From: CAVSDF01 sp963726715
GTDB lineage: Bacteria > Bacteroidota > Rhodothermia > Rhodothermales > BA12
Assembly: GCA_963726715.1 (NCBI GenBank)
Contig: CAVSDF010000010.1
Span: 496,001 to 560,000 of the forward strand
Direction of reading: 5' to 3'
DNA length: 64,000 nt
The notes below the pieces were generated by a model. The model saw only the letters and a list, made by a program, of their open reading frames with translations, searched no databases and was not told the DNA's origin. Below are positions 59,258 to 64,000 of this stretch, piece after piece. A program made the position numbers and the translations under genes. Each line of letters starts with the position of its first letter. The stretch's first letter is position 1.

Positions 59258-62200
59258 TCAGAACGTGTAGCGCAGGCCGAGCTGCATCTGCCAGCGCGAG
59301 GCGAGGTCGGCGGTCTGGTAGATCGAGGTCGGCTTGGTGAAGCGGAACTGCGGCTGCCCGGTCGCATCGTAGCCCGCGAACTGGAGCAGCGAGTAGGCAT
59401 CGTTGGTCACGAACTCGACCTGTCCATACTCCTTGCTCAGCAGGTTGCCGACGTTGAGCACGTCGAGCGTCAGTTCGAAGCGCTGGCCGCGGACGGTCGG
59501 CACCTCCTGCGCAAGGCGGAAGTCGAACAGGTTGGTCCACGGGCCACGGGCGCCGTTGCGCTCGGCGATCTGGCCGCGGCGTCCGCTCAGGTAGTCGTCA
59601 CCCTCGATGAAAGCGTCGAGTTCGGCCCAGTTGTTCGTGAGCAGGTTGATCTCCGAGGCCGCCGCGGGCACGTAGACGAGGTCGTTGCCGGTCTGGTTGT
59701 CGAGGTTCGCGTCGCCCGCGTAGATGTACGAGTAGGGCGAGCCGCTGCGTCCGTTGTAGAAGAGCGAGGCCGTCGTGGCGAGGCCGCGCACGCCGACGTA
59801 GCGCCCGGCGTCGAAGCGGTACGAGACGGCACCGACGACGCGGTCGCGGACCTCGAAGTCCGAGGTCGCCAGGTCGGGCGTGTTCGGGTTGCCGGAGACC
59901 TCGTTGAAGCGCCACTGCGAGAAGGCCTGGCTCGAGGTCGTGTTGTTGAGGTTCTTGGCGCGGCTGCGCGTGTAGGCGAGCTTGCCGAAGAACCCGTCTT
60001 CCGGACGGCGCTCGATGCCGACGGTCATCTGCGTCTCGAAGCCCTTGCTCGTGTTGTCGAGCAGGATCACGTTGGTGAACGCCGGGCTGACCTTGACGGG
60101 GTTGCCCGTGTAGGTGGCCGTCGCCGCGACGACGCGCTTGTTGTTCGCCGCGTTCGGGTCGCCGAAGAGCGGGCGTCCGCCGAGTTGCGCGCCCGCGGTC
60201 GACTGCTCGCCCTTCAGGTTGATGTCGGCGTACGTCAGGTCGTTGACGGCGCTCGAAAAGATGCCCTCGACGGTCGCGACGAGGCCGAGGAACGGCAGGC
60301 TCTGGTCGAGCGCGACGTTGGTGCGCCACGTCTGCGGCAGCTTGAAGTCGCGGTCGGTGAGGTTGACCTCCGATGTCGAGCCGGGGGTCAGGCCGCTCTG
60401 GCCGGGGCCGGGCTGGTTGTTCGGGTCGGCGCGGAAGAAGCCGTTGCCGAGGCCGCTGTTGTTCGTCGCGTTGATGCGCGCAAACTCGACGCCGGTGTTG
60501 CTGTACTGGTTCGAGACCCAGACGAAGGGCGTGCGGCCGGAGAAGATGCCGGTGCCGCCGCGGACCTGCGTCGTGCGGTTGCCGAACACGTCCCAGTTGA
60601 CGCCGAGGCGGGGCGAGAAGAGCAGCGATGCGCTCGGCACCTCGCTCGTCTTGCGGCCGGGGAAAGCGGCGGCGAAGGCCGCGTTCTCGGCGGGACTGTC
60701 CGGGAAGACCGGCACGTCGAGGCGCAGGCCCGCCGTCACGGCGAGGTTCGGGAGGGCGCGGTACTCGTCCTGCGCGTAGAGGCCGAGCTGGTAGGCGGAG
60801 AAGTCCGCCGCCTGCCGCGGGTTGTTGGTCAGCGAGTAGGAGACCTGGTAGCTCGTCGGGTTGCCCGCGCGAAGCCTGCTGAGCGACGGGAAGCTGTAGG
60901 CGCCGTAGAGCTCGCGGATGAACAGGTTGCGGAAGCTGTAGAACTGGTTGCTCGTGCCCGCGGTGAGCGTGTGCTTGCCGGCGAAGTACGAGACGTTGTT
61001 CGTCAGTTCGACGACGTCTTGGTCGAGCTCGTTCGCGTTCGAGAACGTCTCGCCGCCCGCGCGGGCGACGCGGTTGATGTTGTCGACCTGCGCGATCGTC
61101 ACCGAGACCTGCGGGAACGGGTCGCCCTGCGGCTCGCGGTTGTCGCGGACGCGGGTGTAGGCGACGCGGAACTCGTTGGTGGCGCGGTTCGAGAGCGTCG
61201 AGTTGAGCTGCGCGACGGTCGAGTTCTGCGTCGAGTTGAAGACGTAGTTGTTGCCGCTGAGCGCGAACGTGCCCGTGTTGCGGGTGATGTTGTCGTCCTG
61301 CGCGCGCACGAAGTTGTGGCGCAGCGTCAGGCGGTGGTTGCGCGCGATCGTCCAGTCGACGCGGCCGAAGAGCTTGACGTTGCGGCTGTCGTCGGAGAAC
61401 GGGTCGAAGGTGCCCGCGTCGTAGCCGTACTGGTTCTTGAGGATGCCGACGAGCGCGGCGAGCGAGTCCTGCGGCACGTTGAAGAGCACCGAGTTGCCCG
61501 CGCCGCTGAACCCGACATCGACAGGCTGCCCGCGGCGCCCGATCTCGGCGTTGGCGAAGAAGAAGGCCTTGTTGCGCACGATCGGCCCGCCGATGCGGAA
61601 GCCGGTCTGGAACTCGCTGAAGTCGCCGAAGGCCGCGCCGGTCGCGTTGTCGCCGACGAACGACTCGTTGCGCCCGAAGTAGTAGCCCGAGCCGGCGAAG
61701 CGGTTGGTGCCCGAGCGCGTGACGGCGTTGATCGAGGCCCCCGTGAAGCCATTCTCGCGCACGTCGTAGGGCGCGATCGAGACCTGAAACTCCTCGATGG
61801 CGTCGAGCGAAATCGGCTCGGTGCCCGCCTGCCCGCCCGGCGTGCCGCTCGCGGCGAGGCCGAAGACGTCGTTGAGCACGGCGCCGTCGACCTGGATGTT
61901 GTTGAAGCGGTTGTTGCGCCCTGCCGCCGAGCCGCCGTTGATCTGCGGCGTCAGGCGCGTGAAGTCCTGGATCGAGCGCGAGATGGTCGGGAGCGCCTCG
62001 ATCTCCTCCGAGGAGACGTTGGTCGCCGCGCCGGTGCGGTCGACGTTGAGGATCGACGAGCCCTGCCCGAAGACGACGACCTCCTGCCCTTCGACGCCGC
62101 TCTCGCGGAGCGTGACGTTGACCGTGAGGTCCTGCGAGAGCGTCAGGCTCAGGCCCTCACGCGTGTCGGTGCGGTAGCCGATGTAGGTGACGGTGACCGT

Positions 62201-62444
62201 GTACGGCCCGCCGACGCGCAGGCCGGTCAGGTTGAAGCGCCCGTCGCCGCGCGTGACGGTGCCGTAGCGGCTGCCCGACGGCACGTGGAGCGCGACGACG
62301 GTGGCGCCGGGGAGTTCGTCGCCGTTGGTGTCGGTGATGCGGCCGTTCATGGCGGCGGTCGTGACCTGGGCGGTCGAGACGGTCGGCGCCGCGAGTCCGA
62401 GGAGGAGCGACGAGGGCCAGAACGAGTGCGGTAACTCGGTTCAT
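59258..62444 (-). CDS. Oar-like TonB-dependent receptor, frameshift in the signal peptide
   Basis: From ATG 62444 the start MNRVTALVLALV runs into a one-base deletion near 62410, after which LLGLAAPTVSTAQVTTAAMN continues in the main frame, giving a normal signal peptide. The rest, about 1030 residues, has a carboxypeptidase-regulatory-like domain (MNGRITDTNGDELPGATVVA), a plug (EEIEALPTISRSIQDFTRLT, then FNNIQVDGAVLNDVFGLAAS) and a long barrel ending QLGLRYTF. The layout is that of Oar/OmpA-related TonB receptors of Bacteroidota and Myxococcota, some of which export rather than import. No SusD gene is adjacent, so a SusCD pair is not supported. Confidence 0.9.
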
Positions 62445-62512
62445 CGGGGGACGAGGGAGTGAGGAACGGGCGCCGAGACCGCTGGGGACGCGGTTCGGCA
62501 GGTGAAGCGCGG

Positions 62513-62520
62513 CGAAGGTA
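62513..62520 (-). promoter_or_regulatory. Possible -7 element for the Oar-like receptor
   Basis: TACCTTCG on the minus strand, 69 bases before ATG 62444, fits TAnnTTnG. Confidence 0.35.
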
Positions 62521-62841
62521 GCGCGCCGGGAATCGGCCCTTCGTCAAGGCTGCGTGCATCACCATTCGGTAACCAGAGACGCGTGGTGTCTTCACGCGGG
62601 CGTGGGTGCGGCGACAGCGTGGGTGCGGCCACGGTGCGCGGTACCGGGGCCGGGTGCGCGGGCGACGGGTTCGGAAACACGCCGCCGTTCGGTGGGGGCG
62701 GGTCTGAGACTCGCCCCCACAACCACCGCCATCCCGTCCGGCCATCCACTGGCGCCTTCGTCCGTCGTCATCCCGTACCCAATCTCCCCATCCCCGTCAC
62801 CCCTTCACGCGCCCGCGTTGCCGAGCGGCGGCGCGGCGCGG

Positions 62842-62849
62842 TACCTTGC
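62842..62849 (+). promoter_or_regulatory. Possible -7 element for the nuo genes
   Basis: TACCTTGC, 77 bases before the nuoA ATG, resembles TAnnTTTG at six of eight positions. Confidence 0.3.
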
Positions 62850-62925
62850 GGCGGCCTCCGCTCCGGCGGTGCTCGCCCGCAGCGCTCCTCCGCCCCGTCC
62901 CGGCCCCCTCCGACCCCGGCCCCCG

Positions 62926-63294
62926 ATGCTCGACCAGTTCGTCCCGCTCTTCCTGCAGATTCTCATGGCCACCGGCCTTGCGATGACGCTGCTCAAAGGC
63001 GCCGAGCTCCTCGGCCCCAAGCGCCCGAACGCCCTCAAGACCAAGGCCTACGAGAGCGGCATGGACCCGATCGGCACGGCGCGCGACCGCTACTCGGTCA
63101 AGTTCTACCTCGTCGCGATGATCTTCATCGTCTTCGATGTCGAAGTCGTCTTCATGTACCCGTGGGCCGTCACCTTCAAGGAGTTCCTCGACGCCGGCAT
63201 CGGCCTGCCCATCCTCGGCGTCGTCGGCGTGTTCCTCGTCGTGCTGACGCTCGGCCTCGTCTACGACATCAAGAAGGGCGGCCTCGAGTTCTGA
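62926..63294 (+). CDS. nuoA: NADH-quinone oxidoreductase subunit A
   Basis: 122 residues. Three membrane helices (QFVPLFLQILMATGLAMTLL, VKFYLVAMIFIVFDVEVVFM, IGLPILGVVGVFLVVLTLGL) surround the conserved AYESGMDPIGTARDRYSVKF loop and the FIVFDVEVVFMYPWA motif. It is a membrane-arm subunit of respiratory complex I. It opens the nuo operon; nuoB follows after 125 bases. Confidence 0.95.
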   Translation: MLDQFVPLFLQILMATGLAMTLLKGAELLGPKRPNALKTKAYESGMDPIGTARDRYSVKFYLVAMIFIVFDVEVVFMYPWAVTFKEFLDAGIGLPILGVVGVFLVVLTLGLVYDIKKGGLEF

Positions 63295-63419
63295 CCCGGC
63301 CGGACGCTCACAGGCTCCCCCGAACTTTCAGTCGGCGCCGAAAGCACGCGCCGCGGGGCCGAAACCGCCCTTCCAGAGCCGGGTTCGCCCCCTCGCACCT
63401 CCTCCGATTTCCTGCCGCG

Positions 63420-64000
63420 ATGGCCTTCGACAACGTCTCCCGTGACGGCTTCCTGACGACCCGCATCGACGCGGTCGTCAACTGGGCGCGCTCCAACTCG
63501 CTCATGCCCATGCCGATGGGCCTCTCGTGCTGCGCCATCGAGATGATGGCCTTCGCCGACCCCAAGTACGACGTCGCCCGCTTCGGCGCCGAGGCCATGC
63601 GCTTCTCGCCCCGCCAGGCCGACCTGATGATCGTCGCGGGCTGGGTGTCGTACAAGATGGCCCACACGATCCGCCGCATCTGGGACCAGATGCCCGACCC
63701 CAAGTGGTGCATCGCCATGGGCGCCTGCGCCTCGTCGGGCGGGATGCACCGGTGCTACGGCGTCGTGCAGGGCTGCGACAACTTCCTGCCGGTCGATGTC
63801 TACATCCCCGGCTGCCCGCCGCGGCCCGAGTCGGTGCTGCACGCGCTCATGGACATCCAGGAGAAGATCCGCAACACGTACTCGCTCGCCGACGACTACG
63901 CGAAGGGCGGCGTCACCGACCGCGTCGCCGTGGCGATGCCGCGCGTCGTGAGCGACCTCGGCCTCCGCGACGCCTCGCCGGTGACGCTCCACATCGACCA
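63420..64000 (+). CDS. nuoB: NADH-quinone oxidoreductase subunit B (cut by window edge)
   Basis: ATG 63420 opens a frame that stays open to the right edge (193 full codons visible). It reads MAFDNVSRDGFLTTRIDAVV, then MPMGLSCCAIEMMAFADPKY, MGACASSGGMHRCYGVVQGC and VDVYIPGCPPRPESVLHALM. The four cysteine ligands of cluster N2 are Cys37, Cys38, Cys103 and Cys132. The subunit passes electrons to quinone in complex I. The rest of the nuo operon should follow outside the window. Confidence 0.96.
   Translation, partial: MAFDNVSRDGFLTTRIDAVVNWARSNSLMPMPMGLSCCAIEMMAFADPKYDVARFGAEAMRFSPRQADLMIVAGWVSYKMAHTIRRIWDQMPDPKWCIAMGACASSGGMHRCYGVVQGCDNFLPVDVYIPGCPPRPESVLHALMDIQEKIRNTYSLADDYAKGGVTDRVAVAMPRVVSDLGLRDASPVTLHID

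Larger units (their letters stand above)
62445..62925. other. Divergent intergenic region between TonB receptor and nuoA
   Basis: About 480 bases without a convincing gene. It carries a minus-strand TACCTTCG (62513-62520) and a plus-strand TACCTTGC (62842-62849). The rest shows GC-rich sequence and a GGGGGCGGGTCTGAGACTCG stretch near 62694, with an imperfect GCGGGTCTGAGACTCGC palindrome. Confidence 0.5.

Noticed and set aside
59219..62434. A 1071-residue open frame opposite the Oar-like TonB receptor
   Set aside because: Antisense of a clear TonB receptor, rich in Val/Arg/Glu repeats and without a recognisable domain.
59258..62444. SusC of a SusCD polysaccharide-uptake pair
   Set aside because: No SusD-like lipoprotein is adjacent; the 179-residue lipoprotein nearby is far too small and beta-rich.

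Overview
The window is very GC-rich DNA (about 70% by eye) from a Bacteroidota-type bacterium, most like the Rhodothermota (Rhodothermales/Rubricoccaceae). This is a lineage inference. It rests on a FecR anti-sigma gene next to a TonB receptor, a type IX secretion C-terminal sorting domain, the ileS - traR/dksA - lspA order, the DUF5117/DUF4953-type metalloprotease, 8-bp elements resembling the Bacteroidota promoter TAnnTTTG, and almost no Shine-Dalgarno sequences. I saw no rRNA, tRNA, CRISPR array, transposase or phage gene.

Layout. 1-3575: FecR (cut at the left edge) and a TonB receptor with an STN domain. 3541-9460 (minus): lspA, traR/dksA-like and ileS, then rplI, rpsR and rpsF. 9733-13932: a RuvC-like protein, an orphan sorting-domain protein, and a minus-strand run of psd-like, pssA, purS and clpS, then a nitroreductase. 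14166-18506: rsmB, an Mre11/SbcD nuclease, and a HipA-like kinase coupled to a DUF3037 protein. 18525-29556: gamma-glutamyltransferase, a small membrane protein, threonine dehydratase, a kinase-HhH protein, NAD(P)HX repair enzyme, VanZ, rpiA and alanine dehydrogenase. 29799-33784: UvrD-type helicase, rplY, pth. 33850-40822: a ferrochelatase-like protein, RluA- and YjbR-type genes, a dienelactone hydrolase lipoprotein, a PrsW-like protease, a polyprenol kinase-like protein and a STAS-like protein. 40886-46473: a metalloprotease, a small lipoprotein, an RluE-type pseudouridine synthase and a Ser/Thr kinase whose tail has unusually low GC. 46611-54291: glycosylasparaginase, cutC, GH2 beta-mannosidase and GH92 alpha-mannosidase, together a plausible N-glycan breakdown locus. 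54474-62444: DoxX, OmpA, a large outer-membrane protein, a lipoprotein and an Oar-like TonB receptor. 62926-64000: nuoA and the start of nuoB, cut at the right edge.

Two things stand out beyond the gene list. First, intergenic DNA, and a few coding regions, carry many dispersed repeats: at least eleven palindromes with a CTGTCAGG core, several palindromes of types that I recall from unrelated phyla, GATGGACGGC/GACGACGG tracts and C/A-rich leader tracts. Second, at least eleven conserved genes are broken by frameshifts, with a dozen or more in ileS alone. Several breaks read as one extra G in a short G run, so sequencing or assembly error is more likely than true gene decay, and the frames need raw-read checking before any functional conclusion.
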